A stretch of DNA of 64,000 nt from Phycisphaerales bacterium. GTDB lineage: Bacteria > Planctomycetota > Phycisphaerae > SM23-33 > FEN-1343. Both the position numbers and the translations under genes were made by a program. Under the pieces are notes generated by a model that was not told the origin of the DNA, searched no databases, and saw only the letters and a list, made by a program, of their open reading frames with translations. Location of the stretch: assembly GCA_003171335.1 (NCBI GenBank), contig PMYD01000082.1, positions 1 through 64,000 of the forward strand, given 5' to 3'. Of this stretch, positions 9,539 through 19,075 are shown one piece after another (within the stretch, counting starts at the first letter, position 1; each line of letters starts with the position of its first letter).

Positions 9539-10492
9539 ATGACCGACATGACGGCACGCATGGGTTGCTTGGCTGGGCCGGCCGTGTACCGCCTCCGGCA
9601 GCAGGGCACGTTCCGCACGCGGCCGCTGGGCCCGCGGCAAACGCCCTTTGGGCCCAGCGAGATGGTCTTTGAGGTCCACGATGAGGTCTCGCCCTTCTAT
9701 CTCATCTGCCCGCACGGGACCGAGGGCTACCAGCGCTCCGACAGCTTCGTCAACCACCGCGCCAACCTGTACGCCTTCAAGGATCTAGGCATCGAGACCG
9801 TGCTGGGCTTCACCGCCGCCGGCGCGGTCAGCCATAACTACGACATCGGCGACCTGGTGCTGCTGTCCGACGTGATCGACCAGACGACCCGCCGCGCCAA
9901 CACCTTCTTCGAGGGCCAGGGCGTGGGCGTGCTGCGCCAGTTCCCCGTGTTTTGCCCCGACATGCAGAAGCTCATGGCCGAAAACCTCGCCGAGATGCGC
10001 TGCCGGCATCACGAGGGCGGCACGCTGGTGGTTACCGAGGGCCCGCGCCTGGAGACGGCGGCCGAGGTGCGCTTCTTCGCCGCCGCCGGGGGCCAGTTGG
10101 TCTCGCACGCCCTGGCGCCGGATGTCTTTCTGGCCAAGGAGCTGGAGCTGTGCTTCGGCGGCATCGTGTATGTCGCCAACTTCGCCGAGACCGGCAGCAG
10201 CTATCGGCCGTACTCGGCCGAAAACCTTTTTGGCGGCGCCCCGGTGAGCGATCAGAGCCGCCTGGAGCGCGCGGTGGACCTGCTGGGCGAGCTGATCCGG
10301 CGGGTGAGCCGGCTGCTGCCGCGGGAAAACGCCGATTGCCCCTGCAGCCTGCCCATGCGCGACCGGGCCCAGCGCTTCGACCTGCCGGCCGACTGGCGGC
10401 TGCGCTTTGGCAGCCGCCCCCACCCGCCGATGATGGGCGGCTGGTGCCCCACCTGCGAGGTCAATATTCCGCGGCCCAGCGTGAAAGCGTAA
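9539..10492 (+). CDS. S-methyl-5'-thioadenosine phosphorylase / purine nucleoside phosphorylase (MTAP family)
   Basis: TPFGPSE, YLICPHGTEGYQRSDSFVNHRANLYAFKDLGIETVLGFTAAGAVS, GTLVVTEGPRLETAAEVRFF. Confidence 0.82.
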   Translation: MTDMTARMGCLAGPAVYRLRQQGTFRTRPLGPRQTPFGPSEMVFEVHDEVSPFYLICPHGTEGYQRSDSFVNHRANLYAFKDLGIETVLGFTAAGAVSHNYDIGDLVLLSDVIDQTTRRANTFFEGQGVGVLRQFPVFCPDMQKLMAENLAEMRCRHHEGGTLVVTEGPRLETAAEVRFFAAAGGQLVSHALAPDVFLAKELELCFGGIVYVANFAETGSSYRPYSAENLFGGAPVSDQSRLERAVDLLGELIRRVSRLLPRENADCPCSLPMRDRAQRFDLPADWRLRFGSRPHPPMMGGWCPTCEVNIPRPSVKA

Positions 10493-10495
10493 AGG

Positions 10496-10520
10496 CCACA
10501 GGCTGAAAGCCTGTGCCACC
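10496..10520. repeat. CACAGGCTGAAAGCCTGTG palindromic repeat
   Basis: CCACAGGCTGAAAGCCTGTGCCACC; same unit at 10-33, 13336-13359, 19841-19865 (inverted), 19886-19910 and 19922-19946. Confidence 0.9.
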
Positions 10521-10524
10521 TGGT

Positions 10525-11298
10525 TCACGCCGGGCCGCCCAGGCCCAGGATCTCCCCGTCGTTGCGCGGGGCGATGGTGGCGCCGGGCGGGACGATCAGA
10601 AAATCCTCATCCCACGGGCCTTCGAAGAGCTTGCGCAATAGCGACCAGTCCCCGCGGCGGCGCTCGAATTCCCAGCCGCGCTCGGCCGCACGGGCCTGGG
10701 AAGTGCGGATCAGTTCCGACTCATCCAGGGTGCCCATCTCGATGTAGCACACGCGGCGGTAGTTCTGCAGCCCATCGCCCAGCGTCTCCAGGATGAACTG
10801 GGCGTTCTCCGCGCCGTACTGCTCGGTCAGCTCCGCCAGGCTGCGGCCCAGGCCCAGGCGGTCGTTGACGCCCTGGCGGCCGGGGATGCGCGGGTTGTTC
10901 CGCTCCACCCAGCCGGAGGTGTGGAAATAGGTGCCCACGTGGGCGTCGAAATACTCCTGGTATGCCCGCCGGCTGCCGAAGAACAGCGTGATGCAGTCGT
11001 GCGCCTTGGGGATGACCAGCGGAATGGACCGGGCCTGTAAACCCACCACGCCATCGCTGCACCGGGCGTAGCCCAGCAGGATGGCCTTATAGGGCCGGTC
11101 GCCCTGGGCGCCGGCGGCGACGTCGATCACACGCTGCAGGTCGGCCCGCATTTCGGCGGTGGGCAGGTCGTGCAGGCCTTTTTGGAGGAATTCCACATCC
11201 ACCTGGTGGCGGCTGGCCGCCGCCAGCGAGCAGGCCTCGCGATACAGCACCTCGCAGCCGATGAACTTCAGCTTGTCGCCGGGGGTCACTTCAATCAT
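10525..11298 (-). CDS. DUF1638 domain-containing protein
   Basis: KFIGCEVLYREACSLAA...YKAILLGYARCSDGVVGLQARSIPLVIPKAHDCITLFFGSRRAYQEYF. Confidence 0.8.
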   Translation of the reverse strand: MIEVTPGDKLKFIGCEVLYREACSLAAASRHQVDVEFLQKGLHDLPTAEMRADLQRVIDVAAGAQGDRPYKAILLGYARCSDGVVGLQARSIPLVIPKAHDCITLFFGSRRAYQEYFDAHVGTYFHTSGWVERNNPRIPGRQGVNDRLGLGRSLAELTEQYGAENAQFILETLGDGLQNYRRVCYIEMGTLDESELIRTSQARAAERGWEFERRRGDWSLLRKLFEGPWDEDFLIVPPGATIAPRNDGEILGLGGPA

Positions 11299-11310
11299 CA
11301 GTTTCTGGCT

Positions 11311-11485
11311 TTAAACGAAGAGGACACGAAGAGCACAAAGACCACAAAGATCACAAAGGAAACAAAGCGTGAAGAATGCAGAGCCAAAACGAGAATATAA
11401 GCTGCTGTTTTCCCCGCCTTTTACTTTTCCTTCTTCTTCCCTTCGTGTTCTTCGTGATCTTTGTGGTCTTTGTGTTCTGCCTTGT
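11311..11485. repeat. Nonamer-arm inverted repeat element (R1 copy b)
   Basis: GAAGAGCACAAAGACCACAAAGATCACAAAGG ... CCTTCGTGTTCTTCGTGATCTTTGTGGTCTTTGTGTTC. Confidence 0.85.
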
Positions 11486-11497
11486 GTCAAACTTGAC

Positions 11498-13273
11498 CTA
11501 CATTTCCGCGGTGGGAAGATAGACGCTGAAGGTGGCGCCGCGGCCGGCGGCGGATTCGACGTCGATCCACCCGCCGTGCTGGGCGACCACTTCATAGACG
11601 AAGGTCAGGCCCTTGCCCGCCGCACCGGACTTGGTCGTGTAGCCCGCCTGGAAGATCTTCTGCACCAGCGCCGGCTCGATGCCGCAGCCGGTGTCGCGGA
11701 CGCTCAAGGCCACGTACTTGCGGCTGGCATAGGCCCCGTTGGGCGGTTTTTCGTTGGGGTTCTGCGGCCGCGTGGCCACCCAGACGCGCTCGGGGAAGCC
11801 GCGCTCCGTGCGGCGGCGCGCGTGGATCGCATCGCGCGAGTTGGCGCACAACTGCAGCAGCAACTGGCGCAGCCGCTCCGACTGCCCCAGCACGGGCGGC
11901 AGGTTCTGCCCCAGCGCCACGTGCAGGCGGATCTCCGGTCCGACCGCCTCTTCCAGCTCCTTCACGCTACCGCGGATCAGTTCGTTCAGTTCCAGCGGCG
12001 TCGCGCCGGCCCTGGCCTCGGCGCGCGTCTCGGAGTTGAGCCTGGGTCCGGCCACGGAGACCACCGTGGGCCCCTGCGACGATGTGGCCGGCGGGTCAAA
12101 CGCCTCGGCCGCCTCGGAGTCCCCTTCCGCCGGATCGAGTTCCTCGCCGACGGGCATAGCCATCGCGTGGGGCACGTGTTCCAGGCGGGCGCGCAGGTCT
12201 ACTACCTGGCGGCGCAAGCCCTCGGCCTCGGTGTGCAGCCGGCGGGTCCGCCGTTCCACCGCCACCAAAAGCCCGCGCCGCCAGCCGTAAACGCCGACCA
12301 CCAGCACCGCGGCCACGCCCGCGGCAAGGAGCACGGTAGTGAACCCGCTTTCCTGCCAGAAATATCGCAGGCCCAGCTTGTGGGCGAACCACTGCTTGCG
12401 CAGCGATTCCAGTTGCCCGCCCGGGCCGTCCATGGCGGCGATGGCGGTCTGGATCTTCTTGGCCAGCGCTTCGGCGGCCGCGGCGTTGCCGCTGGGCAGG
12501 CCGTTGGCATCCGCCGGCAACGCGATGGCCGGACCCCACTGCCTGATTTCGTAGATGGGCGCGCCGACGAACCGGCCCTCGGTCATGGAGCCCTGGCGGG
12601 CCCCGTAGCGGATGACGTTCTCGTCGGCGATAAACGCCGTGAAGTGCCGGTTGATGACGTACGTGCAGCCGTCGCGACTGCGCCGGACGCTCTCCAGCCC
12701 CAGCGCACGCTCGTTGCCAAGAAATGCCACGACCGGGTCATCGGCCAGTACCGCCACGCGCGTGCCCGCCAGGTTGCGCGGCGTGGCATGCGGGCCAAGC
12801 CAGTCGTTGTCCCGGCTGATGAAGATGCGGTAGATGCGCGGCACCGTGGGCCCGCACAGCTTCCACTGGCTGCGCGGATCGGGCTGGTCGGGCAGCAGCC
12901 CCATGCCGACCACGCCATCGGCCCGGCCCTCGCGGGCGGCGGCCAGCGCCTGTGCGGCGGGCAGGAGTTCCACGTTCACCGGAATGCCCAGCTTCTCGCA
13001 GGCCGCCCGCAGCACGTCCACGTCAAAGCCGGCAGGTTTGCCCTCGCGGTTGAGGAAGCTGAAGGGCTCGTTGTCGCGGTTGCCGACAAACAGCAGCCCG
13101 CCCGCCGGCCGCGTCAGACTCCCCGATGCGGCCGGCTCGGAGGCCGCCGCACTGGCGGCCGGCTGCCCGTAGGCCGCAGCGCCAGCGGCCAGGAAGAGGA
13201 CGGCGACGGCGATCGGGAGTTTGACGTTCTGGCTCACGTGCAACAGTATCGCTTCTGACCCGTCAAGCATCAA
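11498..13273 (-). CDS. Sensor histidine kinase with periplasmic solute-binding (SBP family 3) input domain
   Basis: GLLFVGNRDNEPFSFLNREGKPAGFDVDVLRAACEKLGI (SBP_bac_3); one TM; HATPase_c region VALSVRDTGCGIEPALVQKIFQAGYTTKSGAAGKGLTFVYEVV; exact start uncertain. Confidence 0.82.
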   Translation of the reverse strand: MMLDGSEAILLHVSQNVKLPIAVAVLFLAAGAAAYGQPAASAAASEPAASGSLTRPAGGLLFVGNRDNEPFSFLNREGKPAGFDVDVLRAACEKLGIPVNVELLPAAQALAAAREGRADGVVGMGLLPDQPDPRSQWKLCGPTVPRIYRIFISRDNDWLGPHATPRNLAGTRVAVLADDPVVAFLGNERALGLESVRRSRDGCTYVINRHFTAFIADENVIRYGARQGSMTEGRFVGAPIYEIRQWGPAIALPADANGLPSGNAAAAEALAKKIQTAIAAMDGPGGQLESLRKQWFAHKLGLRYFWQESGFTTVLLAAGVAAVLVVGVYGWRRGLLVAVERRTRRLHTEAEGLRRQVVDLRARLEHVPHAMAMPVGEELDPAEGDSEAAEAFDPPATSSQGPTVVSVAGPRLNSETRAEARAGATPLELNELIRGSVKELEEAVGPEIRLHVALGQNLPPVLGQSERLRQLLLQLCANSRDAIHARRRTERGFPERVWVATRPQNPNEKPPNGAYASRKYVALSVRDTGCGIEPALVQKIFQAGYTTKSGAAGKGLTFVYEVVAQHGGWIDVESAAGRGATFSVYLPTAEM

Positions 13274-13371
13274 GGCTGTAGCTCAAGAGTGGAAACCGGA
13301 ACTGGGGAATGGGAGCACATCCGGAATCAGGAAGACACAGGCTGAAAGCTTGTGCCACCTTGTCGGCTGCT

Positions 13372-14025
13372 TCACGCCTTCAGTTTGCCCGGCTCGCCCA
13401 CCTGAGGCCCCAGCAGTTTGTTGGCGCCCAGCTCGGCGGTGGCGGCCAGCTTGAGGACTTCCTCGACAGACAGGTTGACGGGCTCGAGCGTCTGGACCGG
13501 CACGTACAGCATGAAGCCGCCCAGGTTGTAGCTCATGGGCAGCCAGATGGCGACCATGCCGGCCGCTTGATCTTCCCGCAGCGCCATGGGCCGATCATTG
13601 GTGACGATGGCCAGCATGCGGAAATCCGAGCCGCTGGGGCGGTACAGGGCCACCCGCCCGCGCGACTGCTCGGCGCCGCCGAAGAATCGCAGCACGTCCC
13701 GGATGGACGTGTACACGGTTTTCACCAGCGGCACGCGTTCCAGCAGGTGTTCCAGGCGGGCCAGCAGGCGCGCGGTAAACCAGAAGCGCGCCGCCAGGCC
13801 GATCAGCAGGATGACCACGACGAAGGCCACCACGATGATCACCAGCCCCAGGCCCGTCGTGAGCAGATCGGCGGCGCGGGGCCAAACCAGGCCCACCGCC
13901 CGCACCGCCAGGCCGTTGAGCCACGCCCCGGCCTGCACCACGATCCAGAGCGTCATGATCAGCGGAATGCCCACAGCCAGGCCGGCCAGGAACGTCTTGG
14001 ACAGTTGCTTCATGGGCAGTTTCAT
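13372..14025 (-). CDS. DUF502 family membrane protein
   Basis: MKQLSKTFLAGLAVGIPLIMTLWIVVQ...VPLVKTVYTSIRDVLRFF; ATG overlaps the stop of the upstream STAS gene (ATGA). Confidence 0.82.
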   Translation of the reverse strand: MKLPMKQLSKTFLAGLAVGIPLIMTLWIVVQAGAWLNGLAVRAVGLVWPRAADLLTTGLGLVIIVVAFVVVILLIGLAARFWFTARLLARLEHLLERVPLVKTVYTSIRDVLRFFGGAEQSRGRVALYRPSGSDFRMLAIVTNDRPMALREDQAAGMVAIWLPMSYNLGGFMLYVPVQTLEPVNLSVEEVLKLAATAELGANKLLGPQVGEPGKLKA

Positions 14026-14387
14026 GCCGTGTAGATATCCCAGGCCGCCAGGGCCTCTTTCTCGCCGTCGTAAAAGCGGAACAGCCGCTCCAGGTTCATG
14101 ATCTTGAACACGCGCCTCAGTTCCGCGCGCAGGGCGCAGATGGCCAGCTCGGCGCCGATGGCGTCGGCCTTCTTCTTGAGCGTCAGCAGCACGCTGACGG
14201 CCTGGCTGGCCAGGAACCGCACGTTCGCGAAATCCAGCACAATGCGCTTGGCCGCCTTCTGATCCACCAGCGCGTACAGCTCCTGCCCCACCTGCTCGAT
14301 CACGCCCGAATCGAGCATCGTCGAGGCACCGAAACTCACCACCGTCACACCCTGCATCGTCTGCACCATCAGGTGCGAATGGCTCAT
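14022..14387 (-). CDS. STAS domain anti-sigma factor antagonist
   Basis: VTVVSFGASTMLDSGVIEQVGQELYALVDQKAAKRIVLDFANVRFLASQAVSVLLTLKKKA; GGAGGAG Shine-Dalgarno upstream of the ATG at 14387. Confidence 0.82.
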   Translation of the reverse strand: MSHSHLMVQTMQGVTVVSFGASTMLDSGVIEQVGQELYALVDQKAAKRIVLDFANVRFLASQAVSVLLTLKKKADAIGAELAICALRAELRRVFKIMNLERLFRFYDGEKEALAAWDIYTA

Positions 14388-14579
14388 GGCACTCCTCCAT
14401 CGTCGGCGCGGCCGGCTGCGCGGCCGCATTGTAAACAAATCGGCATCCGCGGGGCACAGGAATAGCCCGCAAAACGCCAACGGCCGTTTCCGCCTGCCGC
14501 GGCCGCGGTGCGGCTCGGGGGGGGGTGTCAGCTTCAGTGGCACTGGGCTAACGCCCGCCTGAGGCAAATGCCGATGAAC

Positions 14580-14599
14580 CCCAGTAGCTTACTACTGGG
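14580..14599. repeat. Short hairpin CCCAGTAG-CTTA-CTACTGGG
   Basis: Perfect 8-bp arms in the intergenic region. Confidence 0.6.
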
Positions 14600-15038
14600 C
14601 GCCCGCACCTCAAGTCGCCTTTTTTGTGTTGTGGCAAACGAGGTGCGAAGCACCGCGATGTCTGCCCCTTGTGCCCCAGCAGTTTGGGAGCGGTCGCCTG
14701 CCAGCGGCCCTGATGACAATTTGGTGAGAACCGTAATATCGCGGATTATCTGGAATTTCTCTAGACGCGGCGATTCGAAACCATTGCAATAGTGGCGCTT
14801 GCGTGGACAAGCGGATTCTCAGCGACGTTGCCGTGCAGTTCAAGGGCCCGCGGGGGGAGCTGCCGTTCCTTGATTCGGCGATTTTTGACGGATTCAAGTT
14901 GTCGACCTGTCCCAGCCAACGTTGTAAAAGTTGTGTATGATGCGTCATCGTCGCTCCGTGTCGCGGGAATGATTACGAATGTCATGAGGGATGTGCCGGA
15001 AGGCCGTTGGGGCGTGGGGAGATTAAGGACGCAGACAA

Positions 15039-15599
15039 ATGGCCCGCAGTCTGTCGACGTTTAAGATAGCGCACCTACTGGATGTGAATCCAAGTTCCGT
15101 GGCCAACTGGGTCGACCAGGGCCTGTTGGCGGCGCACCGGACGCCCGGCGGCCACCGCCGCGTGGCGCTGGAAGACCTGGTGAGCTTCCTGAAAGAGCAC
15201 CGCATGCCGGTGCCCAAGGACCTGGAAGTGCCGCCCACGCGGATCCTGGTCGTCGACGATGAGCCGGCCCTGTGCCAGATGATCGCCCGCACGCTCCGCT
15301 CCTCCAATTCCGAATATGAGGTGATCGAGGCCCGCGACGGTTTTCGCGCCGGCCAGATCGTGGCCACGCTGCGGCCCGACGTGGTGATTCTCGATCTGCG
15401 CATGCCCGGCATGGACGGCTTTGAAGTGTGCCGGCAGATCAAGAGCCAGGATCAGACCAAGCGGTCCGTCGTCATCGCCATGACCGCCTTCCCCTCGCCG
15501 GAAAACGAGCAGCGCATCCGCGACTGCGGCGCCGACGCGTTCTTCCCCAAGCCGCTGGATATGGACGCCCTGCTTGGCAAGATCAAAGAGGTGGTGTAG
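15039..15599 (+). CDS. N-terminal HTH (MerR/excisionase-like) fused to a response-regulator receiver domain
   Basis: IAHLLDVNPSSVANWVDQGLLAAHRTPGGHRRVALEDLVSFL, then ILVVDDEPALCQMIARTL...VVILDLRMPGMDGFEVC...KPLD. Confidence 0.85.
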   Translation: MARSLSTFKIAHLLDVNPSSVANWVDQGLLAAHRTPGGHRRVALEDLVSFLKEHRMPVPKDLEVPPTRILVVDDEPALCQMIARTLRSSNSEYEVIEARDGFRAGQIVATLRPDVVILDLRMPGMDGFEVCRQIKSQDQTKRSVVIAMTAFPSPENEQRIRDCGADAFFPKPLDMDALLGKIKEVV

Positions 15600-15661
15600 C
15601 GGAGGAGGGCGTTTGCCCAGGAGATCAGGTCGCGCTGCTAAGCGTTCCTTGGGCAACCTTC

Positions 15662-16948
15662 CTACCGGGTCAGCCGCCCATCTTCCCAGCGCAGCGTGAG
15701 TGATGACTTGCCTTGCAGAAATTCGGCCACGAACCGCCCCACCAGTTGCTCGCGCCATCCCTGGAAAAGCGAAACGCCTTCCATCTTTTTCCCTTCCCGC
15801 GCGCTTTCCAGCACGCGGTGGATCTCATTCCGCGTGGCCACCAGCGCCGGATCGACGCCCTGGCTGTGGCACAGCCCCTGCACCAGCGCCCACAGGCTGT
15901 CAACCGCCACGCGCTGGGAAGGCGGCTCGGGCCGCCGTGGCGAGGCAGACTCCAGGGCCGGCGATTGCTGGCCCTGCCGCACCGCCTCCAGCAGCGCAGC
16001 GCCGTACGCCTGCTCCACGGGGCGCGGCAGCCCGGTGAATGTCTTCAGTTGGGCGATGTCGGTCGGCTGGCGCTTGGCCAGGCCCACGAGCACCTCATCA
16101 CGCAGCAGCGAACGAGCCGGCACATCCTGCTGCCGGGCCGCCTGGTCGCGCACCGACACCAGCTCGCGCAGCACCGCCAGCTTCCTGCCTGATAGCGCCG
16201 AGCCGCCCTTGACCCGCCCTACCTGGGCCTCCAGGTCGAAGGCGTAGCTCTCCAGCCGGCAGAGTTTCTCGCATTCGGCCGTGACCCACGCCCCATGGCC
16301 CCCCGCCTCCAGCCGCCGGCGGATTTCCTCCCACACGGCCGGCAGGTACCGCACATCGTCGGCGGCGTATTCCAGTTGCATGGCCTCCAGCGGCCGGCGG
16401 TCCCATTCCGTGAAGGTGGCCCCCTTATTCACGTTGGCCCCGGCCAGCTCGCGAACCAGCTCGCGCAGCGACAGCGGGTATGGCAGGCCGATAAACCCGG
16501 CGGCGATCTGCGTATCCACCACATTTTGCGGCGGCTGGCCGAGCTGCCGCGCCACGGGCTCCAGGTCCTGCTGGCCCGCGTGGACGATCGTCTGCACCTG
16601 GGGCTCGGCAATGGCCCCCCACAGGCCGCTCAAATCCAGCCCCGCCAAGGGATCGACCACCATCACCCGCTGCGTCGTGGCCAACTGCACCACGCACAGC
16701 CGCGGGTAGTAGGTCCGTTCACCAATGAATTCGGTGTCGTACGCAAAGCGGCCCACCTGGCGAATATGCGCCACCGCCTCATCCAAAGCCTCCTGCGTCT
16801 CAACCAGTTGCGGCGACTGCGCGGGGATCAACGGATGGCTGGGCACCGGCGATCGCGCCAAACCTTCATGCTCGAGCTGGGCCGCCGAATGCTGCTGGCG
16901 GCGCATCCGCCCGTGGTAGGCGTGCAGCCCGCGCGTGAAGCGGCTCAT
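15662..16948 (-). CDS. rnd: Ribonuclease D-like 3'-5' exonuclease with HRDC domain
   Basis: FAYDTEFIGERTYYPRLCVVQLAT, VHAGQQDLEPVARQLGQPPQNVVDTQIAAGFIGLPYPLSLRELVREL; start between 16948 and 17011. Confidence 0.85.
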   Translation of the reverse strand: MSRFTRGLHAYHGRMRRQQHSAAQLEHEGLARSPVPSHPLIPAQSPQLVETQEALDEAVAHIRQVGRFAYDTEFIGERTYYPRLCVVQLATTQRVMVVDPLAGLDLSGLWGAIAEPQVQTIVHAGQQDLEPVARQLGQPPQNVVDTQIAAGFIGLPYPLSLRELVRELAGANVNKGATFTEWDRRPLEAMQLEYAADDVRYLPAVWEEIRRRLEAGGHGAWVTAECEKLCRLESYAFDLEAQVGRVKGGSALSGRKLAVLRELVSVRDQAARQQDVPARSLLRDEVLVGLAKRQPTDIAQLKTFTGLPRPVEQAYGAALLEAVRQGQQSPALESASPRRPEPPSQRVAVDSLWALVQGLCHSQGVDPALVATRNEIHRVLESAREGKKMEGVSLFQGWREQLVGRFVAEFLQGKSSLTLRWEDGRLTR

Positions 16949-17039
16949 GGCGGAGGCCGGCTGGTCCTCTTCCCGCTTTTGCTGGTCTGATGCTCGCTTT
17001 GAACACATCACCTGCTATTATAAGCCCCTTACTCCGCAG

Positions 17040-17155
17040 GCCGCCAGTAAACAGAAAGGACTAACGCCAAAACAGAGAGTGCGGCCACGAGCGGTTCTGG
17101 CCACTAGTTGATCTTCTGTGCTCTGTTTTCTACTCTCTGTTCTCTTTCTTGTGCC
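17040..17155. repeat. Imperfect inverted pair related to the R2 (ACAGAG) family
   Basis: AAAACAGAGAGTGCGGCC ... TCTGTGCTCTGTTTTCTACTCTCTGTTCTC. Confidence 0.5.
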
Positions 17156-17713
17156 ATGCCGCCCAAACCGAGCGATAAAACGACGCCGCCCAAGGCCAAC
17201 CCGGCGCTGGCAGGCCTGTTGGCCTGGCTGGTCCCGGGCGCGGGCCACTTGTACCTCGACCGCCCCGTGCGGGCGGCGGTGCTGTTTATCGTGATTCAGG
17301 GCCTGTTCTGGTCCGGCGTGGCCGTCGGCGGCGTCTTTACGATCAATCCCCGCCAGGAAGTCTGGTGGACCCGCGCGCAGTTGCTCACCGGCCTGGGCGG
17401 CGTGGTGAGTTACCAGCGGCAAAAGACGAGATACAACGAATACTTCCGCGCCATCCTCCACGATGAGCCGCGGCTCACCCAGCCGCAGCGCGATGCCGCC
17501 GTGGATGAGCTCCTGGCCAGGGACCACCTGGCGCTGGTGCAGCCCACCAGCGGCGTGGCGTACGTGCTGTCGGGCGTGGCGGGCATGCTCAACCTCATGT
17601 GCATCTTCGACGCCGTGATGCTGGCCCTGCTGGGCCAGATGGGTGAGCCGGCCGAGGCGGCCCAGGAGGGGCAGGCCAGCGCCACCCCGGCGGCCCCAAA
17701 GGGTGTGTCATGA
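17156..17713 (+). CDS. DUF6677-like membrane protein
   Basis: NPALAGLLAWLVPGAGHLYLDRPVRAAVLFIVIQGLFWSGVAVGG; TM segments. Confidence 0.65.
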   Translation: MPPKPSDKTTPPKANPALAGLLAWLVPGAGHLYLDRPVRAAVLFIVIQGLFWSGVAVGGVFTINPRQEVWWTRAQLLTGLGGVVSYQRQKTRYNEYFRAILHDEPRLTQPQRDAAVDELLARDHLALVQPTSGVAYVLSGVAGMLNLMCIFDAVMLALLGQMGEPAEAAQEGQASATPAAPKGVS

Positions 17714-17931
17714 ACCTGCTGGCCACGCTGTTTATACATCCCCAGCACATCGCCGACAACGGCCTGTGGATCGTCGTGCCGCTCAGTATCGCCGTGGCCG
17801 CCGCGTACAAGGCCATCCGCACCGAATCCATCCGCCAACTGCCGCGCGAGATCTTCATGCTCACGCTCTACATCCTGGGCGGAGTCGTCGCCCTGATGAT
17901 CGCGGGATGGGTGATTGTCTCGCTGAAGTAA
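17710..17931 (+). CDS. Small hypothetical membrane protein
   Basis: 73 aa with two hydrophobic segments; ATGA overlap with the upstream gene. Confidence 0.65.
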   Translation: MNLLATLFIHPQHIADNGLWIVVPLSIAVAAAYKAIRTESIRQLPREIFMLTLYILGGVVALMIAGWVIVSLK

Positions 17932-17949
17932 CTCGCAAGCGGCTGCGCC

Positions 17950-18115
17950 GAAATCCCAAATCCCAAATTCCAAATCCCAAACAAATTCCAAATTCCAAGC
18001 TCCAAACTCCTATTTGATCAATTTCTTCGAAACGGATCGTGCTCTATTCTTCTTTGGAATTTGGTGCTTGGGATTTGTTTGGAATTTGGGATTTGGGATT
18101 TGGGATTTCGTTGGC
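17950..18115. repeat. Heptamer-arm inverted repeat element, AAATCCC family (R5 copy)
   Basis: AAATCCCAAATCCCAAATTCCAAATCCCAAACAAATTCC ... GGAATTTGGTGCTTGGGATTTGTTTGGAATTTGGGATTTGGGATTTGGGATTT. Confidence 0.85.
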
Positions 18116-18196
18116 GACGAGGCTTCCGGCTTTTCGGGAAAATTCTCGACCCCGAACCCCGCCTCTGCCCTGCCGTAGAATATCTTGGGTGTAAGT

Positions 18197-18853
18197 ATGG
18201 AAAAACAACCCATCTTGATGGACATTCAGGTGCAGCGGGACATCTTCGTCCCCGGCGGGTCGCTCTATCGCCCCGAGCACCGCAAAGCGGCGGCCAACAT
18301 TTACCGGCTGTTCGACTGGGCCAAGGCGGGGGGCGTACCCGTCATCAGCTCGGTGCTGCTGGTTCGCCTGGGCCGGCGCGGGCCGCTTTCGGACAAACCC
18401 CACTGCGTGGAAGGCACGCCCGGCGAGCAGAAACTCGCCCGCACGCTGCTGCCGCGGCGGGTGAACCTGGGCTTCTCGCACAACGCCGACCTGCCACGCG
18501 ATGTCTTCTCGCAGATGCAGCAGGTCATCTTCGAGAGCCGCGATGTGGACCTCTTCAACCACGCCCGCTTCGAGCGGCTGATCACCGAGTTGCCCGAGCC
18601 CTTCGAGTTCGTATTGTGCGGGGCCTCCATCCCCCTGGGCATCAAGCAGGCGGTGCTGGGCCTGCGCAACCGCCACCACGGCGTGGTCATCGCCGAGGAT
18701 GCCGTCGTCGACCTGGGCCACCCGCTGGCCGAAATGAGCTGGCTGCAAATCCTGGCCAAGAGCTCGCGACCGCTGCCCACCGTGCAGATCATCCACGAGC
18801 TGCCGCTGCCGCGCAGGAAGGTGTCGTTCGTGCAGCACGCGACCAGTGAATGA
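18197..18853 (+). CDS. Isochorismatase/cysteine hydrolase-like protein
   Basis: LMDIQVQRDIFVPGGSLY, VPVISSVLLVRLG, FEFVLCGASIPLGIKQAVLGLRNRHHGVVIAEDAV. Confidence 0.6.
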   Translation: MEKQPILMDIQVQRDIFVPGGSLYRPEHRKAAANIYRLFDWAKAGGVPVISSVLLVRLGRRGPLSDKPHCVEGTPGEQKLARTLLPRRVNLGFSHNADLPRDVFSQMQQVIFESRDVDLFNHARFERLITELPEPFEFVLCGASIPLGIKQAVLGLRNRHHGVVIAEDAVVDLGHPLAEMSWLQILAKSSRPLPTVQIIHELPLPRRKVSFVQHATSE

Positions 18854-18869
18854 GGGCCTTCTCGAAAAC

Positions 18870-19042
18870 AAGGCTGAACACAAAGATCACGAAGACCACA
18901 AAGAGCACGAAGTAAAGACGAGAGAGAGCAACGGCCGGATGTTTTCCTGCTTTTGCTCTCTCTTTTTCCTGGTCTTTCTTAGCTCTACTTTTCTTCTTCC
19001 TTCGTGTCCTTTGTGATCTTTGTGGTCTTTGTGTTCGCTGTT
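18870..19042. repeat. Nonamer-arm inverted repeat element (R1 copy c)
   Basis: GAACACAAAGATCACGAAGACCACAAAGAGCACGAAG ... CTTCGTGTCCTTTGTGATCTTTGTGGTCTTTGTGTTC; contains AACGGCCGGA at 18930-18939. Confidence 0.85.
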
Positions 19043-19075
19043 TTCTTCAGACCGACCACCCATTACGCTACCCGC

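Noticed and set aside
11369-13258. 629-aa plus-strand ORF
   Set aside because: Antisense to the SBP-histidine kinase; its N-terminus is translated nonamer repeat (SLRVLRDLCGLCVL).
14765-14800. Possible tRNA T-arm (gattcgaaacc)
   Set aside because: No matching acceptor, D or anticodon arms at proper distances.
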